Source: Entomortierella parvispora (Eukaryota; Mortierellomycota; Mortierellomycetes; Mortierellales; Mortierellaceae). Taken from it: a stretch of 64,000 bases of DNA. Each line of letters begins with the position of its first letter. Within the stretch, counting starts at the first letter, position 1. Position numbers and translations under genes: made by a program. This document shows positions 1 to 11,499 of this stretch, piece after piece. Under the pieces are notes generated by a model that was given only the letters and a program-made list of their open reading frames with translations, was not told the origin of the DNA and did not search any database. The stretch spans positions 1-64,000 of the forward strand of contig OY752142.1 in assembly GCA_963573315.1 (NCBI GenBank), written 5' to 3'.

Positions 1-342
1 AAAAACCCTAAAAAAACCCTAAAAAACCCTAAAAAACCCTAAAAAACCCTAAAAAACCCTAAAAAACCCTAAAAAACCCTAAAAAACCCTAAAAAACCCT
101 AAAAAACCCTAAAAAACCCTAAAAAACCCTAAAAAACCCTAAAAAACCCTAAAAAACCCTAAAAAACCCTAAAAAACCCTAAAAAACCCTAAAAAACCCT
201 AAAAAACCCTAAAAAACCCTAAAAAACCCTAAAAAACCCTAAAAAAACCCTAAAAAACCCTAAAAAAACCCTAAAAAACCCTAAAAAACCCTAAAAAACC
301 CTAAAAAACCCTAAAAAACCCTAAAAAAACCCTAAAAACCCT
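1..342. repeat. Telomere array, 10-bp unit (AAAAAACCCT on this strand)
   Basis: Positions 11-240 are 23 perfect copies of AAAAAACCCT. After 240 the array becomes mixed, with 11-bp units carrying seven A (241-251, 262-272, 323-333) and a 9-bp unit with five A (334-342). The C-rich strand runs 5' to 3' away from the end, as expected for a left chromosome end, so the G-strand is AGGGTTTTTT. The unit is four bases longer than the common fungal TTAGGG. The length variants sit only at the inner edge, the older part of the array in usual telomere growth. Confidence 0.97.
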
Positions 343-549
343 AAAACTTTAACCTTGATTTCAAGGATTTAAACCCTAAAGTATGACAATTGACTTGCAA
401 ATAGTCAGGCTATCATCACACATTTCCTTAAAAGGAAATAATGAAATAAAGTTTGAAATAGTTTCATTAAAAAGTATTAAGGTTTTGCATTGGATAGAGG
501 CAGATTGAAGGATTCTACAAATATATTTCAATTGCAATTCTCTATTGTG

Positions 550-1990
550 GATGTTGCGTAACTGATCAAAACATTTCCTTTTTAGGAAATATTTGAAGGA
601 CATTATCTCATGATGCAAGGAAATAGAACCACCTTATATTGCGTCCAACGATAGCCCTAGGTAGAACCTTTGTGCTCATGTTTTAGGTTTGCTCCTCACT
701 TGAAAAGATCCGGAGTAATAGCTCCAAATATATCCTAAAATGGAAATATTAGAGTAGCCATTTCTCATGATCTGCTTAAAATACACCGATTCTTGAGGTA
801 TGCCAAGATACCTCATTCCAAGGGCTTTCGAATAAGTGTGAAACTGTGGACTTTGACAAAGCCGATTTTGAGCAATTGATGATCAAATTTTATTGACTTA
901 AATTTTTAAATATTATTTTCTCAATTTCTATGAGTCACCCGCTTTCAGTGGTAAGAATAGGCGTAACTGAAAAGCGAGTCTTTGTGATGCTGTAAAAAAA
1001 TCGCAAGTTTGTAACGTAGTTCTTCATCAATTGCCTGTCTAATAGACTATTTTTTATCAAAATTTTCGGATGTCATTTCTCCAGAAGCACCTTGAAGACA
1101 TGGAAGAGTATTGCATGGTGACGATAGACGCTGATGAGCGCCTTCTGTGGCTGAAGGTGCATAGTCGATCCATAAGGTGGATTTCGAGCAATTGCTTGTC
1201 AAAATTTTAATCGCCAAATTTTGTGTCATGTTTTTCTCTATATCTAGTTTGTTGAGATTATTGATTAAAGCGCCCAGTGGTAGGCATTCATGAGAGGTTG
1301 TTTTCACATCAAAAAGATCACAAGTTCTTGTGACAGTTCTTGAGCAATTGCTGGTCAAATAAATATTGGAAATTATTTTTAAACACCATTATCTCCAGAC
1401 CCACTGTAGAGAATGGAGCACATGTCATATTCAACTAAGGCCTCCAACGATAGCTTTCTATTCCATCAAGATTGTTGTGAATTGATCTTGTAGATCAGCC
1501 GCAATTGATGGTCAAAAAAAATTCGCAAGTGAATTTCATCTTCTTATGATCACCTTCGCGGACGGCAATGAAAATCATATGAACAGTGAGGCCCTCTCAA
1601 GTGCATCCTGTTCATGCAGGAATACCGTTGATTAATAGATCGGATGTGGAGCAATTGCTTAGCGAAATGTTCATTTTTGTTTTTTTAGATGGCATTAACT
1701 TCAAATCTATTCTGCTCTGAGTCATCACATCCACCAGCAGCGATAGCCGCTATCAACGACATTCAGATAGGCATGCAATATCGCCAGTTGGTTTGTCAAC
1801 GCTGGAGTAATTGCAAAAAAAAAAAAAAAAAAAGTCGCAATAGTTGAAAGTCGAACGATGATATCCCCAGATCTCCATAGAAGAGACCAATGATAATCAC
1901 TCGTGAAGGTAATGTTAACATTGTTAAGCGTGGAGTTGCCAGTTGCAAGAGAATATAGATCATAGCCACCTTCGTTTCTGATGAATTACT
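550..1990. repeat. Degenerate subtelomeric satellite, period about 155 bp
   Basis: A motif close to GAGCAATTGCTGGTCAAAAT recurs at about 553, 712, 870, 1024, 1186, 1342, 1499, 1649 and 1804, with spacings of 159, 158, 154, 162, 156, 157, 150 and 155 bp. Secondary landmarks keep phase with it: a TTTCTCCAGA-like block 35-50 bp downstream in most units, and CAACGATAGC-like blocks at about 647, 1118, 1446 and 1737. Copies differ widely, so this is an old array. Units may extend further on both sides (about 384 and 1979) but the match is weak there. No open frame survives across units. A run of 19 A lies at 1815-1833. Confidence 0.75.
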
Positions 1991-3180
1991 GTTTACATTT
2001 TCACTTTTAAGATGAAAGAGACCATTACTTTGCGTATTCCGAGTTGACGAGTCGGTGTGAAATGACTTGCACTTGGAAAGAACGGAACAAGGATAGTAAA
2101 GCCGGGATTGAGACTGGGAGCGATATCAAAGGCAGTTGATGAGCTGTTTCCAAGTTGCTACAGAAAAACCTATTGATGGAGTGAGTTCAGTTACATCGCT
2201 GAACGATATGTGTCGAACACACATGTTTGTTGAAGCGAAAGAAGAGGCAACATAAAGATCGAACGATGGCAATAACCTGTGCAGCTTGCCCAGCAAGTCG
2301 CATCTTTTCGCACGAGACTTGAGGATTCAACTGCAGCAATTGAGGCCGAAACACTCGACAATGGCCACAAGTACTGTTGACCCAACACAAGTTCTGCAGT
2401 GGAAACAGTGGAAACAGTGAAAGTAAAGGCGGATCCAGAGTCTCTCGACTGTCATGGATGGAAGAGCAAGAAGCCATTGGCGTACGATCACAGCCAAACA
2501 AAAGGAAAACACAGCTAGCCAAGGCAGAGCGGTACAAAGACAGGGATAAGTCAAGGATGAAGTTCGTGTATTAAGCTGAGGGAGGTGTACCTCGTATCAA
2601 TGCGGCTACTACGGCGACCACAACGCAGTCAGCAAGTCCACAGCATAGTCTGGCGAAGCAAGAAGAGACAGCGAGCGAGACAACGACAAGAGGAGCAGCG
2701 AAAGATATCTCTGTATTATGATAAAGAGATACGTGAGAGTCTATAGGACTACGACAGTTGTTGTTGGGGCTATGGCAAGGTCAACAGACAGCCAAACAGG
2801 CGTAGATAGAGTGGTAGGGTTCATAATGGCAGCACCGTACTCAACAAGGCCGTCGAACTGCGCTGCAGTACTTTTGTAGCAGAAAAACGAAGAAAGAGAG
2901 GAAGAACCCAGACAGAAAGTGGCAGTGAGAGGCCAAGACAACAGGAGAAAGCTATCTACAGTGTCCAGACTATGAAGTTCAAGGTCCACGGCCTTCTCTG
3001 GACAGAGTGGTTGCCAACACCAGCTTTGCAGCTTCGACTTTGAGGCAGATTGTCGAAATGACCAGTTGGAATGGGTCGGCTCGCTGTCAGATGGAGCGCA
3101 TGTTCAGCGCAGATGGTTGAACAGACTGGATGAAAGTAGATGGAAGTAGATGAAAGTAAATGACCAATCTTCAGGCATGC
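1991..3180. other. Subtelomeric stretch without a recognisable gene
   Basis: Only short frames on both strands, none with a recognisable domain, splice pattern or codon bias like the genes further right. A 10-bp minisatellite of about three units (GATGAAAGTA-like) lies at 3130-3160. Confidence 0.5.
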
Positions 3181-3250
3181 ATGTTCAACACTCATTGTCA
3201 AACTGAGAAGATGAAGCCCAGCAGCCAACCTCGAACTGGCCCAAGGGTTC

Positions 3251-3330
3251 AACACTGAGTGTCGAACTGACAGACGGGAGAAATCAGGGAGGAAGAGAAG
3301 CTTCCGTCTGTCAGTTCGACACTCAGTGTT
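3251..3330. repeat. Perfect 27-bp inverted repeat with 26-bp spacer
   Basis: The left arm at 3251-3277 begins AACACTGAGTGTCGAACTGA. The right arm at 3304-3330 is its exact reverse complement over all 27 bases, ending TCGACACTCAGTGTT. The 26-bp spacer (3278-3303) is purine-rich. A third, diverged copy of the left arm lies at about 3186-3209 (TTCAACACTCATTGTCAAAC). The arms could fold as a long hairpin or cruciform. They could be ends of a small nonautonomous element or a foldback structure; no flanking target duplication is obvious. Confidence 0.85.
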
Positions 3331-3839
3331 ATAGGAATGCCCCTGAGTTGAAGTGTCCCAAGCCACCCCGTCCACGCCATCCCGTGAGCGCACCTTCGCC
3401 ACACACATTCGTACAGGTGAAGTGAGTACAGTTCATGCAGTTGGCAAGTGTGTTTCTTTATTTAAAGGAGCTTTCATAGTACAAGTCAAGAGGAAAGACA
3501 AGAGAACAAGTCGGGAGAGCGATAGCGGTGCAAGGCTACTTGGTACTTACCCAACAGGCGCGCGTGCCTGGATTTGTAGCTTCAAGTTTGTCGCGAGTTG
3601 TTCTTGGATCATAGGGATGGACGCTCTTAGATGGGGCGAGCTTTATGTGGGAGTCAATTGAGAAGGCAAGGTCTGGCTTAACAACAAAGTGAATAGGGGA
3701 GAGGGCAACGTCTGCGAGCGAGAAAGAAGGAAGTCGCTTGTTTTTTTGTTTTGTTGGTCAAGAGCACATAAAAGAGTGCGAAGCAACCGTCGGTCCTGAA
3801 CAAAGGATAAAGAGAGACGAAAGGTTCAACTGGGGTTAA

Positions 3840-5195
3840 GTGCACCGAGAGGGAGAGGGCTGTCAAGAGGGGCACAAGGAGACAATAGGGTAGACCAGGC
3901 ACAAGATACAAGAGGGAGACAAGGCACAAGACGCAAGAGGTGCAAGACACAAGACGGAGACAAGACGGAGACCAGAAACACAACAGGGATTCACGAGGAC
4001 GCAAGACACAAGAGGGAGAGACAGGGCAGACAAGAGGGCAGTAGAAAACATGTGGGAGAAGACAGACGAGAGACGCGGGAGCGACAAAAGCAAACAAAAA
4101 AGCAAACAAAACAGAGGGAAGAGAGCACAGGAAAGCAAGACTGGTTGTTCAGAGGCCGACAGATGCAGAGGGGGCCTAGGGATGAACACAGATGAAGACA
4201 ACAACAAGAAGGATCCAGGTAGAAGAAAGATGGATCAAGTCAGAGGGAGGATGAGAGATGCAAGCAGAAGGAGGGGATGAATACAAATGGAGGATGAGGG
4301 ACGAAGACAGAGGGAAGATGAACGTGTGCAGATGGAGGCACACAGAGAGATGGACGGGTTACAGACAAGATGGGCGCTGACAGAGGGAGGACGAAGTATG
4401 CACAGACAGAGGAGGAGGACGAAACATGCGCAGACAGAGGAGGAGACAGAAGAGGAAGAGCCAGGGAAGCAGAGGGATAAGGACACGGGCAGAGGGAAGA
4501 AGGATGAGGGCAGAGGGAGGAAGGACACAGGCAGAAGGGGGGGATGAAGGACGCGGTCAGATGGGGGAAGAAGGAGGGACACAGCAGACGGAGACGAGAG
4601 GGAAGAGAGGAAGAAGGATGTGAGCAGTGGGAGGAAGGATGAGGGAGAAAGAGAAAGAATGCGCAGAAGATGGATGCACGAAAGAAGGATGCAGAGAGAC
4701 GAGCGATGCAAAGCAGAGAAGAAGCACGCAGAAGACGGGAAGGGCGCAAAGAAGAAAGACGAGGATACAGAGTGAAGAAGGATGCAAAGAGGAGAAGCAT
4801 GCAGAAGGCGGGAAGAAGGAAGAGGGGAGGAAAAAAGACGAGGAAGCAGGCGGCAGAAAGAAGGATGCGCAGAAGAGAGATGAAGAGGGAAGATGCAGAG
4901 GGGAAGATGAGAGATGAAGATGAGAGATGAAGAGGGAAGATCTGAAGAAGATGCGGGAAGAAGCAGAGGGGATGAGGTAGAGGAAGAGAGAAAGAGAGAG
5001 AATGCAAAGGGGAAGTAGACTGATGCGGAAGGGAAGAAGAGAGATGCAGAGGGGAAGAAGAGAGATGCAGAGGGGAAGAAGAGAGATGCAGAGGAAGAGG
5101 GGAAAAGAGATGCAGCAGAGGGCAGGAAGGAACAAGGAAGAAGAGAAGGGAAGAAGGGAAGAAAACGAGGGAAGAAAAGAAGACGGACCACCGTT
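3840..5195. repeat. Purine-rich (GA) low-complexity tract
   Basis: For about 1.3 kb the plus strand is almost entirely A and G with short units such as GAGGGAAGATG and AGAAGGATG. At about 5034-5097 a 21-bp unit (GAAGAAGAGAGATGCAGAGG plus one base) repeats three times. The complementary strand lacks stop codons only because it is C/T-rich, so all three minus frames stay open for hundreds of codons and read as Ser/Pro/Leu/Phe. I do not regard these as genes. Confidence 0.85.
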
Positions 5196-7082
5196 TGCTG
5201 TCCGACGGACAAAAAACGCGAAAAGATTTTTTTTGGCTCTCGTCCAACAACCCACGGGTCCGCCATGGTCAAGAAGTCCTCTCGTTGCATGGTCAGTGTC
5301 AGGATCAGGGTGAGGGTCAGATAGACCACATCTGATCTCAATTGCGTCCAGCGCTTCGTCTCGCCCTTGTTGGCAACCAGAATGACAGTCGATCCGACAG
5401 GCGCAGGGTATCACGGCAAGCAAAGTCCTTAAAGAAGAAAAGAGTAGTCTTGATCTAAAGAAGGATGAGCGTATGTCAGGAATAAGGCACCAGTCAACCT
5501 CAAGACAAATACAGATGAAGGGAACACCTTGGTACAGAGATGTAGAGGGGGTTACTGCTGAAAAAACAGAAGGTCCCACCCCCCTGCAGGCCCAGTTACC
5601 AGCGTTGCCTTTCTGCGCTAGTATCGCAAGCATCTTACAGTAGAAAAAAGAACCAGCAGAGATATATCCACCCAGACAAGGAATCATACCCGCGGACGAT
5701 AGAGTATTCGGTACTCCACACCGAGCCGAGGAGAGATGAACGTGTAGTGACCACACGACTCAGGGTAGGTCTTGCATACGACTCGGACCAAGGCATCATG
5801 GCGCGGCAAAATGAACGTTAGCACCTCAGTGATGTTTCTTCTCGTTCCATACGCGATTCGACAAGACAGCCAACATTCGATTACAGTATCTTAACTTGTG
5901 TGATTAGTCCCATCCTTTCAGCGGAAGGTCTGACCTCCGTTGGCGCCGAATACCAAGAAAAGAACAAAAATAAAAGGATGAGAATTGCCTGCTATTCCCT
6001 GATATCCTCGTCATCGGAGTGGGTCGATGGTCCTTCAATCCCAAGACAGCTGCTCGGAAATATCACAACGACCGTTCATGTCAATTGCTGGGGCTCAAGC
6101 GAGAAGATCCGCATCGACCTGGCATGGCGTCTCTTGTCTACTGGAAACCTATGCAGCGGTTCAAATGTTTGCAGAAATCATCAGCTCTTGGCACGTCAAC
6201 TTCTTCAGTTCACCGTGATCACTTTACCTTTTTTTGCCAATAATGACTTCATCCTACTGCAAAAAAGACCGAGAGCACCCTTGTCGTCAATCGTCGAAAC
6301 AATCTCAATGACGAGTAATTGTCCAGTATGTCCTTCATATCCCACCGTTCGTACTTACTCCAATATAATCGGCGACCACAGTTGTTGATCCTCGCTGGTC
6401 GAACTTTCCTCCGAGCCATAACGCCAAAGTCCGAGGTTCATACGATTAAACACTGAAAACATGATGTGCAGAATACTTGTATTTCGATGTAAGCGCACAG
6501 CACCAAGTAGCTGATCGTGTCCACAGAATGCCTTTGGAAAGAAGTCCTAGTCTTACAGAATGGCAATTAGGCCCTGAATTGTGAAGAAAATAGATATCCA
6601 GAAACTGCTCCATGCTCTTGGGATCTTACCTCATGGTCGGGATCAGACTCTCTCGTCCAACCGCATTCGATGTGGGGGTTGGCGCTGTTGAATAGGTCCT
6701 TTGACACGACTTTACAGCATAACACCTTCCAGATTGCTGACAAGATGGTTTTCATGCGTTAGCCACGGACAGCTTTGTTGGAAATGCCCCCGGAAGATTG
6801 CGCCAGCTGTTGTAAGTATCCTGAATCCATCATCTGGAAAAGTCGCCTTCTGTTGCCACGAACGCAAGGTTCCTATCGTATGGCCTTCACGGTCATATCA
6901 TTAAACACAGCCAAACAAGCTCTCTTCAAGCTCTTTTGCATGAAAACTCACCCTGCGAGTTAAATACGTCTTGCAAACCTCAGTATCTTGTACCAGCAAA
7001 CTTGTATCGTCAGAACTGCCTTGACTTGCGTTACTGTATTCAGAGACTCGGCACAGAGCCTATTGTGGAAGATGGCGTCGGA
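5196..7082. other. Subtelomeric stretch without a recognisable gene
   Basis: Overlapping frames of 60-160 codons occur at 5900-6390 on the plus strand but none resembles a known family, and they alternate frames as shadows do. The region could hold remnants of a decayed gene or element; the sequence alone does not show which. Confidence 0.45.
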
Positions 7083-7430
7083 GAGAACATATGCTATCGT
7101 AGTCGGTATATGCAGCCATCTATGCGTTTCTGCCTTCCTGTCAGATATACCTTCGCGATCATTTCCTTGAAAACGGATGCGATGTGGCGCCAGCATCAGC
7201 AGAGGTCGTGAAGGAGTATCCGGAATAAGGCCTAAGGTAGGGACAGCAAGGGAAGATGAGAACATATGCTATCGCAGGCGGTATATGAAGCCATATATGC
7301 GCTTTTCCTTTCTTGTCAGATATACCTTCATAATTATTTCCTTGAGAACAGACACAAGGTGGCGCCAGCGTCGTCAGATGTCGTGAAGGAGTTTCCGGAA
7401 TAAGGCCTAAAGTAGGAGCTGCAAGGGGGG
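7083..7430. repeat. Tandem duplication, 175-bp unit, two copies
   Basis: The segment starting GAGAACATATGCTATCG at 7083 recurs at 7258. Shared blocks run in the same order through both units: ATGCTATCG, CAGATATACCTTC, ATTTCCTTGA, TGGCGCCAGC, TCGTGAAGGAGT, CCGGAATAAGGCCTAA. The copies differ by scattered substitutions, so the duplication is old or under weak constraint. No gene function is apparent. Confidence 0.9.
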
Positions 7431-9030
7431 CGAATCGCAGAGAGAGAACTGCATGGCTTGCATTGGTGAAAACATGTGAAGTCGCGGTAGTAAAGAATGA
7501 AAGATAGGGCGATGGATTACCTGGCGTGGTCGATGGATGACTCTGCGAATAGATTCCTTGATTGGAGAAAAGTGAGGAAGTGAGTCCTGGCGATAGGAAG
7601 GGATTGACCCAGGATGGTAAGAGGGTGTAAGGGCAAGAACAAGAACGCGAGGACGAGACGGGCGGAGGAAGAAAGAGCGCGCAAGGACCATGCACGTGCT
7701 CTTTTTTTGCGATTCTTTCTTTGCGCTCTCCTTCTCCACAAGGGAACCTCACCTCACTTTTCCTGTGCTCTCCTCTTCCCTCTTCTCCCTCCTCTCATCC
7801 ATCAGCTGGACATCGGAACATTTGGATTCACTTCGAAGGCACGCACGATAACAGCCATCAGACTCCAGCCAACAGCGACATGGACAGTGTGGATACTATG
7901 TTCTGGAAACAGCCTCATGCCCCTGGACATAACATGGAACCATCAGGGGTGGTAATTACTCGTGCCAGCCGAAGAACGAACCCATCCATGCTAATGGACG
8001 AATCAACTTCGGTGATGCACACTTCTCATTTTCTTTCCCTTTCTGTTTTCATTAGATGGTGCTGGCATTCATTGATGTCTCTGGCCCTTCTGTAAAGAAC
8101 AATAACAACGTCAGCAACGCCTTGCATGTTCGGCTGGACTACAAAGTCGGCCGTAGTTGACGTGTCCCAGAGACTGTATTTGGCTATTTTTGTTGCGACC
8201 TTGAACAGGAGTGTCCAATCGAGCTTCCGACGACGACCACTTCCAGGAACCTCTTGTGACGACTAAATCCTTTCGACCTCCACCAATAACCCTTTGCTTT
8301 GTGCTGGATTTCTGAGAGATTGTCGAATTGTTTCACCGGAATCAGGATCAAGAATCAGGATACTGGTGCCAAGGATCATGATGCTGGTGCTCAAGTCGAG
8401 GAAGTACGCTGACGATGACCATATAGCACACCGCCTATGCCATAAACAGGTCAGAAGAAGAGTGCCAATCTGGACGGTAGTCACCCACATTGCAATATTT
8501 TAGGTGATGCAATGTCTATTATTTGTCGCAAAGACCATTTCCCAAGGCCTTCTCTGGATTCGCCTTCAAATGCCCAATGAGACACCGTTTCCAACATTTC
8601 CAGGGCTTGGCGGAGGAAACAGAAATGGACGAAGGAATGGAATTCGAGACCAAAATGCGGACGTAATTGGTGAGGTGAATAACGCAGGTTTTCGATGAGA
8701 ACCTTTTGTCTCTTCCCAACGATCTGCAACCTGCAATAAACCATATCGTTTCTTATTATTCTTTTTGGTCTTTTTCCTAGCTTAACGTAAGGCCCGAAGA
8801 GGGACCAACGTATTTTAAGGGACCGAGTGACAGGAAAATAACACATACTGACACCGCTCATGAGGTTGGTGTTTCACGCGTTTGGTGGCGCTTGACACGT
8901 CTCATCCAGCAACCAACCCCTTGACAACCCAGCTCTTCGCCATCTGTCATCCAAAATTCTAATTCTTTATCTTCATCCATTCTTGAGAAAGTCGACCAAT
9001 TCTCTGATCCAAATCCTCACTCGATCCTAC
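7431..9030. other. Subtelomeric stretch without a recognisable gene
   Basis: Several frames of 60-125 codons occur on both strands (for example 7721-8095 plus and 8481-8861 minus). None has a recognisable motif, convincing splice sites or a promoter-like setting. A pyrimidine-rich run at 7700-7800 resembles fungal 5' leader sequence, so a decayed gene is possible here. Confidence 0.4.
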
Positions 9031-9945
9031 CGTAAGTACCAAGTGGGCTTTGGGCTTTGAACAGCAAGGTCGACTAGGACACAGTCATCACACACGCGCA
9101 GGATCAAGTTTGTTGGATGTTTGTCCTCTAGGAGCATCGATTTGTGTTATCCTAGAAGAACCACACGATTCTCGATTCATCTTCCCAGTTGATCCTTTAA
9201 TAAAGCCAAGAATTTTCCTTGGAACAGCAATGTTGAATAATAAAAGGTCATCGCATGCCCGAGGTACCAAGTGTACTGCGTTCCTCTAGTCGAGGAGCAT
9301 CGGTCGATATCAAAACCTCAAAGATTGGTGTTTGTTGCTTAACTCGTTCAAACTCGAACGCTCTTCAGATCCTTCCCCCGTTCTTCTAGAGTATGGTGTG
9401 TCAACCACTAACAGGTCATCGTCCGGCCGCAGGACCAGGTATGGTACACCGTGTTTCAACCGTCGAGAAGCGCCTGCTCAGGTCGAAATCTCAAAGATCC
9501 TTGTGTTTGACCCGATCTCGTGAAGAAGTGTAGATAAGAATCCTTGGCGCCAGCACAGAGTGGAGAGGCAGCATTTGCGATGGAAGAACAAAAGTTCTTT
9601 CATTTCATGGGCTGCAGCTGGGCAACATGGATGACCTGGTCCGGCGCCATTCTACTGATCTTACGTTAACTATCAGGTGACCATCGACTTGAACAGCAAT
9701 GTCTACTAGTAAAACGTCACCGCGCGCGCGTGGGATCAAGTGCGTTGAGTGTTTCTCGTCGAGGAGAATCGATCTGGATCAAAAAATCGAAAATTCCTTA
9801 TCTTTCCTATGGTCGTGAAAAAAACACCCGATTCTCATATCCGTCCGCACTCGAAGTTACCTTAAGTATCAGGTGACCGTCGACTTTGGACCTCAATGTC
9901 TACTAGTAAAAAGTCATCACACGCACGTGGGACCAAGTGCGTTGA
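9030..9945. repeat. Second degenerate repeat family, five recognisable copies
   Basis: A block like GTCATCACACGCGTGG followed by GATCAAGTGCGTTGAG recurs with its core at about 9083, 9247, 9415, 9716 and 9913. Upstream of the core several copies share GTGACCGTCGACTT and AGCAATGTCTACTAGTAAAA; downstream several share GTCGAGGAG, ATCGAT and TCAAAAACC-like blocks. Spacings are 164, 168, 301 and 197 bp, so one copy between 9415 and 9716 may have decayed. Similar short peptides (VPRACDD) on the minus strand are a by-product of the repeat. Confidence 0.75.
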
Positions 9946-9948
9946 GAG

Positions 9949-10016
<68 letters not shown>
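9943..10016. repeat. GA microsatellite
   Basis: A run of GA dinucleotides with a single interruption (AAGA near 9965) begins directly at the end of the last copy of the 9-10 kb repeat family, after GTGCGTT. Confidence 0.95.
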
Positions 10017-10018
<2 letters not shown>

Positions 10019-11499
10019 CTGACCAAGTAAGATGATGGATTATGGAGGCAGAAAGAAGGAGGAAGTGGACGAGTAACAAGAGGAGGCATGCGAGACCGTC
10101 CTCCATCCTCGACAGACTGCTAACAAAGCCTCCCTTTCTTATCTGATCCTTTGGCACATCGCTCATAATTTGGAGATAGTGACGGGGGCTGCTAGCCGAC
10201 CAAGATATTCATGTGGAGGGGTCTATAGAACGGAGCACAGGCGGCAGGTCAGGGTCTGCAGAGCGGTACTCAGGTGGCAGGGTCAGGGTCTGAGAATGAG
10301 AGGGATATATCTGATTCATCCGTTGTGTCTGCTGCTGCCGGAGTGACAGTAGAGCTGCCATCGAACCAAGGCTGCAAATATTGAAGACAAATATGAATGA
10401 GTAGAATGCCTACCTGTCCAAGGATGTGGAGACCAGGAGGAGGATGGAAAGCCATTACCGCCAGTCTTTCAAGTCTCGCCACAGCTCCGTTGAACATTCC
10501 TCGGTTGGGTCCTCAGATCACCTTCCTCACGTGATGTTTGATCCCGTCCTGACTTTTCGTTTCCCTTGACACTTTTTCCATCATTGATCCTCATCCTCCT
10601 GCATTCACCCTTCCTCCCCCGATGCCATTGGTCTCCTTCATTTTCAGCTACTCTTCTTTCACTGCCAATGACATACATTCATCAACATTCATGCTTTCTG
10701 CACTGCCATTAACTGCAAAATCCGCATTCATTCTTCATTCACTGGCATTCTCATACGGGCACTAGAGACTATTTGCAGGCCATCTATTATTCCAATCTAC
10801 CTATGTGTGGCTGGAGGGCGACTCTTTCTATAACGGTAAGCCATCTTTTTGAACCTGTACTCAGTTCGGTCTCCTCAGTCGATAACTCCAAGCATTAGAC
10901 TTCCCTCACAGAAGATATTCCGCTTTTCTGAATGTGTGCCACCATTCCTTGCTGGAACAACAACTTGCGGGGTGGTGGTTCGTGCGAGTCTGCATAAAAC
11001 TTTAACGAACTTTAATTTCCGCGCGTGTTTTCGGCTACCAGTGAAACGTCACCTGAGTCTTGGTCGGATGTGCTTCGCGTGCAGATCGGCGATCTACGTC
11101 ACCTGAGTGGATGTCGTCGGATGGGCTAAGTCGTTTTGTTTATTTCTTTTTGTTCTCCGTTCTTGGTGGACAAATCGTCAATTGCCCCCCAGAACCACTA
11201 TTGCACACCAAAAACAGGAACCTTTTGGTAAACCTTTTCTCGTAAGACATTCCATGGGTTCTACCATTGTCATGTTCTATCCGTTGTTCCCCGGTTACCA
11301 TTGTACGTCATACTCCGATATGATAAATAGGACGAAACATCCACTCCGCACTTTCTCTCTTTGCTTCCTACTTTCACATAACTCTTCTCTTCTTTCTCAC
11401 TATCGTCTCTCCTCTCACTCGCCAGTCTCTGTCTCCAGAGATTAACTTCTATTCTCCAATCTGCTCCTGCGCTACTATCACAAACGTTATATTTGCGCC
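10017..11499. other. Upstream region of the ENA ATPase, no gene seen
   Basis: No supported gene. From 10560 to 10760 CATTC-rich simple sequence occurs. The last 200 bp before 11500 are pyrimidine-rich (CTCTTCTTTCTCACTATCG and similar), a usual fungal leader composition, and an AT-rich TATA-like ATGATAAATAGG lies near 11321. Confidence 0.5.

Noticed and set aside
2187-3408. Minus-strand frames of 80-150 codons in the subtelomere
   Set aside because: Overlapping in several frames, one runs through the perfect inverted repeat, and none has a motif or promoter.
4235-5756. Open frames of 336-399 codons on the minus strand, Ser/Pro/Leu/Phe-rich
   Set aside because: All three minus frames are open at once because the strand is C/T-rich; composition is low-complexity and no family match is visible.
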